Positions 24,369-35,670 of a DNA stretch of 64,000 bases are shown in pieces. This stretch comes from Xanthostigma xanthostigma. Taxonomy: Eukaryota > Arthropoda > Insecta > Raphidioptera > Raphidiidae. The position numbers and the translations under genes were made by a program. The notes under the pieces were generated by a model. That model was not told the origin of the DNA and did not search any database. It worked only from the letters and a program-made list of their open reading frames with translations. Position 1 is the first letter of the stretch. Every line of letters starts with the position of its first letter. The stretch spans positions 33,152,501 through 33,216,500 of the forward strand of contig OY754470.1 of assembly GCA_963575645.1 (NCBI GenBank), read 5' to 3'.

Positions 24369-26104
24369 GACTAAAAATAAAATTTCTGAAACGAATAAAA
24401 GTTGATGATCAAGGCAATGATGAGGACAATTGACTGAACTCAATGGATATAAAAAACACAAAAAACAAAAAAAAAACAGGTAAATCCCCAACTCCACTGG
24501 TCACCGTGGGATAAATGATTAAACCCTCCTCGAAACAGTACGAAACTAAAATTGAAGGAAAATAATAAAGACAAAATAAATTCAATAAAAGATAATGAAA
24601 ATAGCTCAACAATGGATATAAAAAACACAAAAAACAAAAAAAAAAAAACAGGTAAATCCCCAACTCCACTGGTCACCATGGGATAAATGACCAAACCCTC
24701 CTCGAAACAGTGTGAAACTATAATTGAAGGAAAATAATGAAGACAAAATAAATTCAACAAAATATAACAAAAATAGCACAAACGTGAAAAAACTAATGAA
24801 TATGACGGGGATAAAAAAATAAAAATGACAACAAGACAAAAAAAGCTAAGAATATGCACATTAAATGTTAGAATACTATTAGATAATGATAGATTAATTG
24901 AACTGGAAAACGCTTTAAAACAAGTGGGATATATTAGGACTAGCAGACGTAAGAAGATCTGGGAACACTTGAGTGATAGAAGAAACGGCTTAATATTCTA
25001 CCATTTTAGAAAAACAAAAGGTCGAAATGGAGTAGGATTCATGGTAAAACCAACATTTAACAAATAAAATTGATGAATTTAAAGGAATAACAGACAGAAT
25101 AGCGACGTTAAAGATAAAAATAAATGAAAAAAATAATGCATCATTTATACAAGTATACGCTCCAACATCATCATATACTGAGGAAAAAATAGACCAATTC
25201 TATGAAACACTAAGTGAGGAGCTGAATGATCAAAACTCTATACAAAAATAGTTATGGGTGATTTTAACGGACAAGTAGAATGAGATGAGGCAGTTATGGG
25301 AAATTTTCATTATGGTAAAAGAAACTTTGGAGGAATAAAATTAATTGGCTTCGCTGTGTCCTATCAGATGATAATAGGAAACACACTTTTTAAAAAAAAC
25401 AAGCATCAAAGAAATGGACTTGGCTAGTACCAAATGGAATAACAAAAATCAAATAGATTATTTCCTAGTTAACAAAAAAAAAAAAAACAAAAAAATGTAT
25501 TGGATGTATAGGTAATCAATTTAAATTTAACTCAGACCGCAGATTGTTGAGAGCGACACTATTAATTAATTCGAATAAATTGTACAGAAATGATAAATTC
25601 AATAAAAACTTTAACTCATTGAACAAAGAAATAGCAGATAATTATGAATAAAAACTTAAAAAATATATAAAAGAAAATGATTGTAAAGAAAAAACAGAAG
25701 TGTTAGAATTATACAATCAAATCGAGTTTTGTATTCACAAAGCAGTACAAGAAACCGGAACAACAAAACAAAATAAAAATTATACAAAATTGTCGAAAAA
25801 AACACTAAAACTAATAGACAAAAAGATAATTATTAAAACCTCATAAGGATGATTATTCCCTCAACAAGGTTGAATACGCAGAATTATGTAAGGTAATGAT
25901 AGAAGAAATCAGAAGTGATCAACGTAAAAATAATTAAAAAAACTGGTAGAAGATATTGTGACATAAAATAATGCTGTTAAAAAGGCCGAAAGGGAACGAA
26001 TTCAAGGCAGGACATGAATACCGTTGTTAATAACAAATACTAATAACCAAAAAGAAAAAAGATATGAAATTTTGGCGGAGGCTACCAATTTCTATAGAAA
26101 TCAT
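24369..26104 (+). mobile_element. LINE tandem unit 1 (with doubled leader), right arm
   Basis: It starts at GACTAAAAATAAAATTTCTG, the same joint that starts units 2 and 3. It holds two leader copies (about 24443 and 24613, 170 bp apart), the endonuclease and the EN-RT linker up to a FYRNHD-type end at the next joint. The GDFN endonuclease motif is readable at 25257-25268, just after a stop. The unit is longer than unit 2 because of the extra leader. Confidence 0.82.
24825..25067 (+). pseudogene. LINE endonuclease N-terminal fragment, right arm (80 codons)
   Basis: Encodes the N-terminus of an AP-like endonuclease, the nickase that starts target-primed reverse transcription in LINEs. RICTLNVR (9-16) holds the conserved metal-site asparagine; RNGVGFMV (67-74) is typical of RTE-type elements. 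Units 2 and 3 read WDILGLADVRR between these motifs, but unit 1 lost 5 bp and then 1 bp, so residues 35-45 are in the wrong frame. In the good frame the usual catalytic glutamate position (SEVR-type) reads ADVR. The frame stops at residue 80; downstream motifs (VYAPTSSYTEE, GDFNGQV) continue in another frame. Confidence 0.78.
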
Positions 26105-27675
26105 GACTAAAAAATAAAATTTCTGAAAAAAGATTAAAAGTTGACGAGTGGGGCATTGATGATGACAATCGACTGAACTCAATGGATATAAAAAAAAACA
26201 CAAAAAAAACAAAAAAAATAGATAAATCCCTGACCCGGCTGGTCATTGTGTAGATAAATGACCAAACCCTCCTCGAAGCAGTGTGAAACTAAAATTGAAG
26301 GAAAATAATAAAGACAAAATAAATCCAATAAAATATAACGAAAATAGCTCAAACGTGAAAAAAAACTAATAAATATGACGGGAACAAAAATAAAAATGTC
26401 AACTGGACAAGAAAAAAGTTAAGAATATGCACATTAAATGTTAGAATACTATTAGATAATGATAGATTAATTGAACTGGAAAACGCATTAAAACAAGTTA
26501 ATTGGGATATATTAGGACTAGCAGACGTGAGAAGAAACTGGGAACACTTGAGTGAAAGAAGAAACGGCGTAATATTCTACCATTTGGAAAAATAAAAGGT
26601 CGAAATGGAGTAGGATTCATGGTAAAACCGACATTTAACAAATAAAATTGATGAATTTAAAGGAATAACAGACAGAATAGCGACGTTAAAGATAAAAATA
26701 AACGAAAAAAATACTGCATCATTTATACAAGTATACGCTCCAACATCATCATATACTGAGGAAGAAATAGACCAATTCTATGAAACACTAAGTGAGGAAC
26801 TCTATACTAAAAATAGTTATGGGTGATTTTAACGGACAAGTAGGAAAGCGAGAAGGATGAGAAGAGGCAGATATGTGAAATTTTCATTATGGTAAAAGAA
26901 ACTTTGGGAGAACAAAAATTAATTGACTTCGCTGTGTCGCATCAGATGACAATAGGAAACACACTTTTTAAAAAAACAGGCATCAATGAAATGGACTTGG
27001 CTAGTACCAAATGGAATAACAAAAATCAAATAGATTATTTCCTAGTTAACAAAAAAAAAAAAACAGAAAATGTATTGGATGCATAGGTAATCAATTTAAA
27101 TTTAACTCTGACCGCAGATTGTTGAGAGCGATACTATTAATTAATTCGAATAAATTGTACAGAAATGATAAATTCAATAAAAACTTTAACTCATTGAACA
27201 AAGAAATAGCAGATAATTATGAATAAAAACTTAAAAAAATATATAGAAGAAAAAAAACAGAAGTGCAAGAATTATATAACCAAATCGAGTTTTGTATTCA
27301 CAAAGCAGTAGAAGAAACCGGAATAACAAAGCAAAATAAAAATTATACAAAATTGTCGGAAGAAACACTGAAACTAATAGACAAAAGAGAACTATAAAAA
27401 CCTCATAAGGACGATTGTTCCCTCAACAAGGTTGAATACGCAGAATTATGTAAGGTAATGATAAAAGAAATCAGAGGTGATCAACGTAAAAATAATAAAA
27501 AAAAAAAAAAACTGGTAGAAGATATTGTGACACAAAATACTGCTGTTAAAAGGTCGAAAGGGTACGAATTCAAGGCAGGGTATGGATACCGTTGTTAATA
27601 ACAAATACTAATAACCAAAAAAAAGAAGAAAGATATGAAATTTTGGCGGAGGCTACCAATTTCTATAGAAATCTT
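26105..27675 (+). mobile_element. LINE tandem unit 2, right arm
   Basis: A 1571-bp unit with the same joint as units 1 and 3, in the same order: leader with GGTAAATCCCTGACCCGGCT, endonuclease (about 26396 on) and EN-RT linker. An extra base soon after the first ATG puts the endonuclease out of frame. Three same-strand units with shared joints indicate tandem amplification after the LINE was already broken, since real LINE insertions do not share both ends. Confidence 0.82.
26889..27086 (+). pseudogene. LINE endonuclease C-terminal fragment, right arm (65 codons)
   Basis: Same motifs as the left-arm twin (GNTLFKK at 23-29, NQIDYFLV at 46-53), but the frame ends soon after a poly-A run of different length. 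The SDRRLL segment, with arginine in place of the catalytic histidine, follows in another frame. Not functional. Confidence 0.72.
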
Positions 27676-29118
27676 GACTAAAAAATAAAATTTCTGAAAA
27701 AAGATTAAAAGTTGACGAGTGGGGCATTGATGATGACAATCGACTGAACTCAATGGATATAAAAAAAAAAACACAAAAAAACAAAAAAAAAAAAAAAAAA
27801 GGTAAATCCCTGACCCGGCTGGTCATCGTGGGGATAAATGACCAAACCCTCCTCGAAGCAGTGCGAAACTAAAATTGAAGGAAAATAATAAAGACAAAAT
27901 AAATTCAACAGAATATAACAAAAATAGCACAAACGTGAAAAAACTAATGAATATGACGGGGAAAAAAAATAAAAATGACGAAAAGACAAAAAAAAGCTAA
28001 GAATATGCACATTAAATGTTAGAATACTATTAGATAATGAAAGATTAATTGAACTGGAAAACGCTTTAAAACAAGTTAAGTGGGATATATTAGGACTAGC
28101 AGACGTAAGAAGAAACTGGGAACACTTGAGTGAAAGAAGAAACGGCTTAATATTCTACCATTTTGGAAAAACAAAAGGTCGAAATGGAGTAGGATTCATG
28201 GTAAAACCGACATTTAACAAATAAAATTGATTAATTTAAAGGAATAACAGACAGAAAAGCGACGTTAAAGATAAAAATAAATGAAAAAAATAATGTATCA
28301 TTTATACAAGTGTACGCTCCAACATTATCATATACTGAGGAAAAAATAGACCAATTCTATGAAACACTAAGTGAGGAACTGAATGATCAAAACTCTATAC
28401 AAAAAATAGTTATGGGTGATTTTAACGGACAAGTAGGAAAGCGAGAAGGATGAGAAGAGGCAGTTATGGGAAATTTTCATTATGGTGAAAGAAACTTTGA
28501 AGGAAAAAAATTAATTGGCTTCGCTATGTCGCATCAGATGATTTTTTAAAAAAACAGGCATCAATGAATTTGGACTTGGCTAGTACCAAATGGAATAACA
28601 AAAATCAAATAGATTATATTTTCCTAGTTAACAAAAAAAAAAAAAAACAAAAAAATGTATTGGATGTATAGGTAATCAACTTGAATTTAAATAGAAGGAG
28701 AAAAAAAAAACAGAAGTGTAAGAATTATATAACCAAATCGAGTTTTGCATTCACAAAGCAGTAGAAGAAACCGGAATAACAAAGCAAAATAAAAATTATA
28801 CAAAATTGTCGGAAGAAACACTGAAACTAATAGACAAAAGAGAATTATTAAAACCTCATAAGGACGATTGTTCCCTCAACAAGGTTGAATACGTAGAATT
28901 ATGTAAGGTAATGATAAAAGAAATCAGAAGTGATCAACGTAAAAATAATAAAAAAAAACTGGTAGAAGATATTGTGACACAAAATACTACTGTTAAAAAG
29001 GCCGAAAGGGAACGAATTCAAGGCAGGATATGGATACCGTTGTTAATAACAAATACTAATAACCAAAAAAAGAAAAAGAGACGAAATTTTGGCGGAGGCT
29101 GCCAATTTCTATAGAAAT
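27676..29118 (+). mobile_element. LINE tandem unit 3, right arm
   Basis: Leader, endonuclease and linker. An internal deletion after the IGNQL segment (about 28690) removes the SDRRLL region present in units 1 and 2, and another shortens the GNTLF region near 28540. Unlike units 1 and 2 it runs on past the linker into the start of a reverse transcriptase, so it best preserves the original LINE order. Confidence 0.8.
28806..29114 (+). pseudogene. LINE EN-RT linker fragment, right arm (102 codons)
   Basis: Open frame spanning the region between endonuclease and reverse transcriptase. It begins TLKLIDKRELL, is rich in Lys and Glu, and contains YVELCKVMIKEIRSDQRK, a segment like the ...IRxDxR... 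linker of RTE-type polyproteins. After a frameshift it leads to a FYRNLYKSK-like segment, the usual lead-in to RT. The start methionine is internal, so this is a fragment. In units 1 and 2 the same region carries stops. Confidence 0.68.
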
Positions 29119-29410
29119 CTGTACAAAAGCAAAGATCAAACTAAAAAAAGACTTCTTTAGCGATAAAACAGAGGATATACAATTAATACTGAAGCATGAA
29201 ACAGGACTAACTATAAAAAAACTTAAAGAAAGAGAAATGCCCCGGTAGTGATAAAATTAAGAATGAATAAATAAAACATGGAATCGAAATACTAGTACCA
29301 CTCTTGCCAAGACTATTTAATGAAATACTAGTACAAGGAAAAAATTCCAAAACAATGGCTGACGTTGGAAAATATAGAACGTGTTATTTTACAGTCCTGT
29401 AAATTGTCAA
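29119..29410 (+). pseudogene. LINE reverse transcriptase start, truncated, right arm
   Basis: Follows unit 3 directly. It reads SDKTEDIQLILKHE and IKKLKEREMP, then a stop at 29246-29248; in another frame HGIEILVPLL and LFNEILVQGK (29277-29342). These match the first RT block of RTE-type LINEs, where KLKxGKAPGPD and LFNxILxxGxIPxxW are usual. The sequence diverges right after, and the polymerase palm motifs are absent, so no working RT is encoded. Confidence 0.68.
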
Positions 29411-29733
29411 ATAAAGTGGTTATAAGCTTGGTAATAATAATAAAGTGTAATATTCACGAAATTTAGTAAGTTTTTATAAAGTACTAAATAAAATTCATGC
29501 CGAAAATTTAAAATATTATTAAATTTACAAAAAAAGAAAAAAATTACTAAAAGTGTCAGCTAACTGTCATAAACTAGTGATATAACATAAAAATAAAAGA
29601 GAGAAAAGATCGTTTTTTATAATACGATTGTAAAAGACAGTGATATCAAATAACATTATAGGTTAATCAGAAAAATTATTAAAAAGGGCATACAGAAAGT
29701 GATACGTAATAATAATATACAAAGTAATAACAA
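29411..29733. other. LINE junction and 5' leader, right arm
   Basis: No coding region. The first part (to about 29545) is A+T-rich and unassigned. From about 29545 it is the LINE 5' leader also seen at about 23728. The left-arm mirror is 16099-16421. Confidence 0.55.
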
Positions 29734-30270
29734 CATGGAGCAGGTATTGGAAGCAATCAAGAGAGTAGAACCAAAAATAGATGACCTAAGTTTATAAGTG
29801 AATGAAAAAGAATAAAAATTACAAACAGAAAATTTCTGCGTTAGAAGAGAAAAATAAAGAGCAAGAAGTCATTAAAGGCAATTGGGAGAGGGAAAAAAGG
29901 AGGAAAAAAACATAAGAATACATGGAGTGGAAAGTTACGAAAAAAGAGAAAACTATTTTCAACTCGAAAAAACACTGTCTATGAGATAATCAATAACCAT
30001 CTGAGGGTGCACTGTAAAATTGAGGAAATAGATTACGTACGCAGACTAGCAAAATCAAAGTATATCAAATAGAGCAATTCTGGTTGGACTAAATACATGG
30101 CGTAAAAATTGCAAATATTGCAGAGCGAGAGAAACCTTAACGATACAAATATATAACAGAAGATCTTCAGAAAAAAGTTTTGGAGACTAGGAAAAAAAAC
30201 TACTATCAATTCTTTAAGAGCAAAGAAAGGCAGGTCACGTGGGAAAGAAATGATAATAAAGCGAAAAAGA
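29734..30270 (+). pseudogene. LINE ORF1 pseudogene (longer copy), right arm
   Basis: Starts at ATG 29734 with MEQVLEAIKRVEPKIDDLSL, then a stop at codon 21. Reading on with frame changes gives a coiled-coil-like ISALEEKNKEQEVI, NIRIHGVESYEKRENYF, IDYVRRLAKSKYI, ILVGLNTWRK and an RNL..TNIY-type segment, then QRKAGHV. The order (coiled coil, RRM-like domain, basic C-terminal domain) fits a LINE ORF1 nucleic-acid chaperone. At least four stops or frameshifts inactivate it. Confidence 0.72.
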
Positions 30271-30790
30271 TGGAATGACAAAAAAATCAAGATTCAAGAA
30301 AAACAAAAAAACCTGCATTGATATTTACAAATTTAGAAAGGTGTATAGGTAGACGACGAGATTATTCCCTAGGAACATTGCTTATGGCAAATAAAGAAGT
30401 TGGAGAAGAGAGTGAAAGAAACAATTGACTAAAAATAAAATTTCTGAAATGATTAAAAGTTGATGACCGAGGCAATGATGAGGACAATGGACTGAACTCA
30501 ATGGATATAAAAAAACACAAAAACAAAAAAAAAAAAAAAACAGGTAAATCCCCAACCCGGCTGGTCACCATGGGGATGAATGAGCAAACCTCCTTCGAAA
30601 CTAAAATTGAGGAAAAATAATAAAGAGAAAATAAATTCAACAAATAACAAAAATAGCTCAAACGTGAAAAAAACTAATAAATATGACGGGGACAAAAAAC
30701 TGAAAATGTCAGCAAGACAAAAATGTTAAGAATTTGCACATTATGATGGGATTAAAAACAAATACACTTTTAAGAGACTCTCTCGCAATA
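30271..30790 (+). mobile_element. LINE leader/inter-ORF fragment, right arm
   Basis: Carries the joint sequence GACTAAAAATAAAATTTCTG (30427) and the leader with GGTAAATCCCCAACCCGGCT. It reaches the first endonuclease codons, then breaks off into sequence leading to the tRNA-like module. Confidence 0.7.
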
Positions 30791-30870
30791 CGATTCGTGA
30801 TCGAGCGGTTAAAGGCGCTGCGCTGCAACTAAGACCGCAACGAACCGAGTTCGGATCCACAGCTCGCCGA
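30791..30870 (+). mobile_element. tRNA-like module, inner copy, right arm
   Basis: Mirror of 14962-15041. The A-box-like TGATCGAGCGG is followed by the TTAAAGGCGCTGC segment and a B-box-like GAGTTCGGATCC. Directly upstream is LINE sequence that breaks off just after the first codons of the endonuclease frame (AAGAATTTGCACATTA), a chimeric joint. Confidence 0.55.
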
Positions 30871-31075
30871 TATATTAAATTAAATTAATTAAATGATTTT
30901 ATTAGATAAATTAAATTCAACAAAATAAACAAAAATAGCTCAAACGAGAAAAACAAATAAATATTACGGGGATAAAAAAAAAGTAAAAAATGCCAGCGAG
31001 ACAAAACATGTTAAGAATGTGCACATTATGATGAGATTAGAAACAAATGCACTTTTAAGAGGCTCTCCCGCAATA

Positions 31076-31157
31076 CGATTCGTGGTCGAGCGGTTAAAGG
31101 CGCTGCACTACAACTGAGAACCATAACGAACTGAGTTCGGATCCTCAGCCCGCTGCT
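31076..31157 (+). mobile_element. tRNA-like module, outer copy, right arm
   Basis: Mirror of 14675-14756, with A-box-like TGGTCGAGCGG at 31083-31093 and B-box-like GAGTTCGGATCC at 31133-31144. It follows a shortened LINE leader (about 30905-31030) and precedes an AT-rich spacer and the GA tract. Confidence 0.6.
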
Positions 31158-31237
31158 ATATTAAATTAATTAATTAAATTACGATTTTATTAAATAAATT
31201 AAATTGATTAGATTTACCAAGCATATGTTCCCTCCAT

Positions 31238-31362
31238 TCTCTCTCTTTCTCTCTCTCTTTCTCTCTCCTCCCTCCCTCTCTCTCTTTCTCTCTCCCTCTC
31301 TCTCTTTCTCTCTCCTCCCTCCCTCTCTCTCTCTCTTTCTCTCTCCTCCCTCCCTCTCTCTC

Positions 31363-31393
<31 letters not shown>
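31238..31393 (-). repeat. GA-rich microsatellite, right arm
   Basis: Mirror of 14441-14594, read as CT-rich on the plus strand. Its first pure AG run has 10 units rather than 9, which explains the 2-bp shift of the palindrome register at the outer ends. Confidence 0.95.
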
Positions 31394-31755
31394 GATCTCC
31401 CACTCTTTTCAGATAACAACCGCTGCCGATAATAAAAAAAGCATCAGTCGATTGAATCACCACCACCGGTAAACACCGTGCTTCCTGCTTCATTTGAGTC
31501 CAAAAAAACTGATGTACTTTAAAATTCGAAAGGGGTGGAAATGTTAGGGGTTGCTGCCACCCCCTACTTGAATACCATCGTTGAACTCGTCTCAGATCCC
31601 CGATTAATTTGAGTCCAAACTTGATATGTCTAATCTTAAAATTCGAGAAATTATACACAAATCTATAAAAGTGGAGGGGGTAAAAAAGCCTTGATTTCAG
31701 TTCGCGGGAGGGAACTCTTTTATGGAGGGCCCAGAAACCCCACAAATAACCTACT
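31394..31755 (-). repeat. Right terminal end module (362 bp)
   Basis: Reverse complement of 14079-14440 and the same length, ending ...AACCTACT immediately before the CGTAAA duplication. By eye it is identical or nearly so. Confidence 0.8.
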
Positions 31756-31761
31756 CGTAAA
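31756..31761 (+). repeat. Right target-site duplication, CGTAAA
   Basis: Direct repeat of 14073-14078 at the other edge of the palindrome. The satellite resumes here in the same orientation and phase. Confidence 0.88.
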
Positions 31762-34700
31762 GCATGTAAAAACTGTTTGTCTGCGTTTAAATAATGGTTA
31801 ATATGCAGTTTGCATTTTCTTATGAGAGAATGATCCAAACCTGAATGTTATAGTGTAAATAGACTTACCTTCATGATATAAAGCAATTTTGCCTATAAGG
31901 ACTCATTTGCCCCTAATTGTCATAAAGCATGTAAAAACTGCTTGTATGCGTTAAAATAATGGTTAATATGCAGTTTGCATTTTCTTATGAGAGAATGATC
32001 CAAACCTGAATGATATAGTGTAAATAGACTTACCCTCATGAAATAAAGCACTTTTGCCTATAAGGACTCATTTGCACCTAATTGTCGTAAAGCATGTAAA
32101 AACTGCTTGTCAGCGTTAAAATAATGGTTAATATGCAGTTTGCATTTTCTTATGAGAGAATGATCCAAACCTGAATGTTATAGTGTAAATAGACTTACCT
32201 TAATGAAATAAAGCAATTTTGCCTATAAGGACCTATTTGCTTCTAATTGTCATAAAGCATGTAAAAACTGCTTGTACGCGTTAAAATAATGGTTAATATG
32301 CAGTTAGCATTTTCTTATGAGAGAATGATCCAAACCTGAATGTTATAGTGAAAATAGACTTACCTTTGTAAAATAACGCAATTTTGCCTATAAGGACTCA
32401 TTTGCAAGCAATTGTCGTGAAGCATGTAAAAACTGCTTGTCTGCGTTTAAATAATGGTTAATATGCAGTTTGCATTTTCTTATGAGAGAATGATCCAACC
32501 TGAATGTTATAGTGAAAGTAGACTTACCTTTGTGAAATAAAACAATTTTGCCTCTAGGGACTTATTTGCACCTAATTGTCGTAAACCATGTAAAAACTGC
32601 TAGTCTGCGTGAAAATGATAGTCAATATTCAGTTTGCATTTTCTTATGAGAGAATGATCCAAACCTGTTGGTAATAGTGTAAATAGACTTACCCTCACGA
32701 AATAAAGCAATTTTGCCTATAAGGACTCATTTGCACCTAATTGTCATAACGCATGTAAAAACTGCTTGTATGCGTTAAAATAATAGTTAATATGCAGTTT
32801 GCATTTTCTTGTGAGAGAATGATCCAAACCTGAATGTTATAGTGTAAATAGACTTACCCTCATGTAATAAAGCAATTTTGCCTATAAAGACTCATTTGCA
32901 CCTAATTGTCGTAAAGCATGTAAAAACTGCTTGTCTGCGTTAAAATAATGGTTAATATGCAGTTTGCATTTTCTTATAAGAGAATGATTTAAACCTGAAT
33001 GTTATAGTGTAAATAGACTTACCCTCATGAAATAAAGCACTTTTGCCTATAAGGACTCATTTGCACCTAATTGTCGTAAAGCATGTAAAAACTGCTTGTA
33101 TGCGTTAAAATATTGGTTTATATGCAGTTTGCATTTTCATATGAGAGAATGATCTAAACCTAAATGTTATAGTGTAAATAGACTTACCTTTGTAAAATAA
33201 AGCAATTTTGCCTATAAGCACTCATTTGCACGCATTTGTCGTGATTCATGTAAAAACTGCTTGTCAGCGTTAAAATAATGGTTAATATGCAGTTTGCATT
33301 TTCGTATGAGAGAATGATCCAAACCTGAATGGTATAGTGTAAATAGACTTACCTTTGTAAAATAAAGCAATTTTGCCTATAAGGACTTATTTGCACGCAA
33401 TTGTCGTGAAGCATGTAAATAGTAAAAACTGCTTGTCTGCGTGAAAATGATAGTAAATATGCAGTTTGCATTTTCTTATGAGAGAATGATCCAAACCAGA
33501 ATGTTATAGTGTAAATAGACTTACCTTCATGAAATAAAGCACTTTTGCCTATAAGGCCTCATTTGCACCTAATTGTCGTAAAGCATGTAAAAACTGCTTG
33601 TCAGCGTTAAAATAATGGTTAATATGCAGTTTGCATTTTCTTATGAGAGAATGATCCAAACCTGAATGTTATAGTGTAAATAGATTTACCTTAATGAAAT
33701 AAAGCAATTTTGCCTATGAGGACTCATTTGCACGCAATTGTCGTGAAGCATGTAAAAACTGCTTGTCTGCGTAAAAATGATAGTAAATATGCAGTTTGCA
33801 TTTTCTTATGAGAGAATGATCCAAACCTGAATGTTATAGTGTAAATAGACTTACCCTCATGAAATAAAGCAATTTTGCCTATAAAGACTCATTTGCACCT
33901 AATTGTCGTAAAGCATGTAAAAACTGCTTGTCTGCGTTTAAATAATGGTTAATATGCAGTTTGCATTTTCTTATGAGAGAAAGATCCAAACCTGAATGTT
34001 ATAGTCTAAATAGACTTACCTTCATGAAATAAAGCAATTTTGCCTATAAGGACTCATTTGCCCCTAATTGTCATAAAGCATGTAAAAACTGCTTGTATGC
34101 GTAAAAATAATGGTTAATATGCAGTTTGCATTTTCTTATGAGAGAAGAATCCAAACCTAAATGTTATAGTGTAAATAGACTTACCTTTGTAAAATAAAGC
34201 AATTTTGCTTATAAGGACTCATTTGCACGCAATTGTCGTGAAGCATATAAAAACTGCTTGTCTGCGTTAAAATAATGGTTAATATGCAGTTTGCATTTTC
34301 TTATGAGAGAATGATCCAAACCTGAATGTTATAGTGAAAGTAGACTTACCTTTGTGAAATAAAACAATTTTGCCTTTAAGGACTTATTTCCACCTAATTG
34401 TCGTAAAACATGTGAAAACTGCTTGTCTGCGTGAAAATGATAGTAAATATGCAGTTTGCATTTTCTTATGAGAGAATGATCCAAACCTGAATGTTATAGT
34501 GTAAATAGACTTACCTTCATGAAATAAATCAATTTTGCCTGTAAGGACTCATTTGCCCCTAATTGTCATAAAGCATGTAAAAACTGCTTGTATGCGTTAA
34601 AATAATGTATAATATGCAGTTTGCATTTTCTTATGAGAGAATGATCCAAACCTAAATGTTATAGTGAAAATAGACTTACCTTTGTAAAATAAAGCAATTT

Positions 34701-35670
34701 TTCCTATAAGGACTCGTTTGCACGCAATTGTCGTGAAGCATGTAAAAACTGCTTGTCTGCGTTAAAATAATGGTTAATATGCAGTTTGCATTTTCTTATG
34801 AGAGAATGATCCAAACCTGAATGTTATAGTGTAAATAGACTTACCCTCATGAAATAAAGCAATTTTGCCTATAAAGACTCATTTGCACCTAATTGTCATA
34901 AAGCATGTAAAAACTGCTTGTATGCGTTAAAATGATAGTAAATATGCAGTTTGCATTTTCTTATGAGAGAATGATCCAAACCTAAATGTTATAGTGTAAA
35001 TAGACTTACCCTCATGAAATAAAGCAATTTTGCCTATAAGGACTCATTTGCACCTAATTGTCATAAAGTTTGTAAAAACTGCTTGTATGCGTTAAAATAA
35101 TTGTTAATATGCAGTTTGCATTTTAGTATGAGAGAATGATCTAAACCTGAATGTTATAGTTTAAGTAAGCTTACCTTTGTAAAATAAAGCAATTTTGCCT
35201 ATATAGACTCATTAGCCCCTAATTGTCATAAAGCATGTAAAAACTGCTTGTATGCGTTAAAATAATGGTTAATATGCAGTTTGCATTTTCTTATGAGAGA
35301 ATGATCCAAACCTGAATGTTATAGTGTAAATAGACTTACCTTTGTAAAATAAAGCAATTTTGGCTATAAGGACTCATTTGCACGCAATTGTCGTGAAGCA
35401 TATAAAAACTGCTTGTCTGCGTGAAAATGATAGTAAATATGCAGTTTGCATTTTCTTATAAGAGAGTGATCCAAACCTGAATGTTATAGTGTAAATAGAC
35501 TTACCCTCATGTAATAAAGCAATTTTGCCTATAAAGACTCATTTGCACCTAATTGTCGTAAAGCATGTAAAAACTGCTTGTCTGCGTTTAAATTTGGTTA
35601 ATATGCAGTTTGCATTTTCTTATGAGAGAATGATCCAAACCTGAATGTTATAGTGAAAATAGACTTACCT

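Larger units (their letters stand above)
14079..31755. mobile_element. 17.7-kb palindromic (fold-back) insertion
   Basis: The left arm (14079 to about 22875) is the reverse complement of the right arm (about 22995-31755). Paired positions add to 45832 over most of the length, 45834 at the outer ends and 45870 next to the centre; the shifts come from a 2-bp GA-tract and a 38-bp CA-tract length difference. Otherwise I saw only homopolymer-length differences. The termini are perfect inverted repeats starting AGTAGGTTATTTGTGGGG, flanked by a 6-bp direct duplication. The interior is LINE debris, tRNA-like modules and simple repeats; no transposase, integrase or polymerase gene was recognised. It is best described as a non-autonomous fold-back or giant inverted-repeat element. 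Confidence 0.93.

Noticed and set aside
31076..31157. A functional tRNA-Ser/Leu gene
   Set aside because: A- and B-box-like parts are there, but the T-loop is one base too long, I cannot draw a sound anticodon arm, and four diverged copies lie in repeat DNA.
14079..31755. Palindrome as a missed-adapter or fold-back sequencing artefact
   Set aside because: An artefact would also invert the satellite flank. Here both flanks run forward, in phase, with a target duplication. Assembly error inside the arms cannot be fully excluded.
14079..31755. Galileo/P-type or other known fold-back transposon
   Set aside because: Those give 7-8 bp target duplications and the ends are not ones I recognise; 6 bp fits better with an integrase-type enzyme. 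Not excluded without a search.
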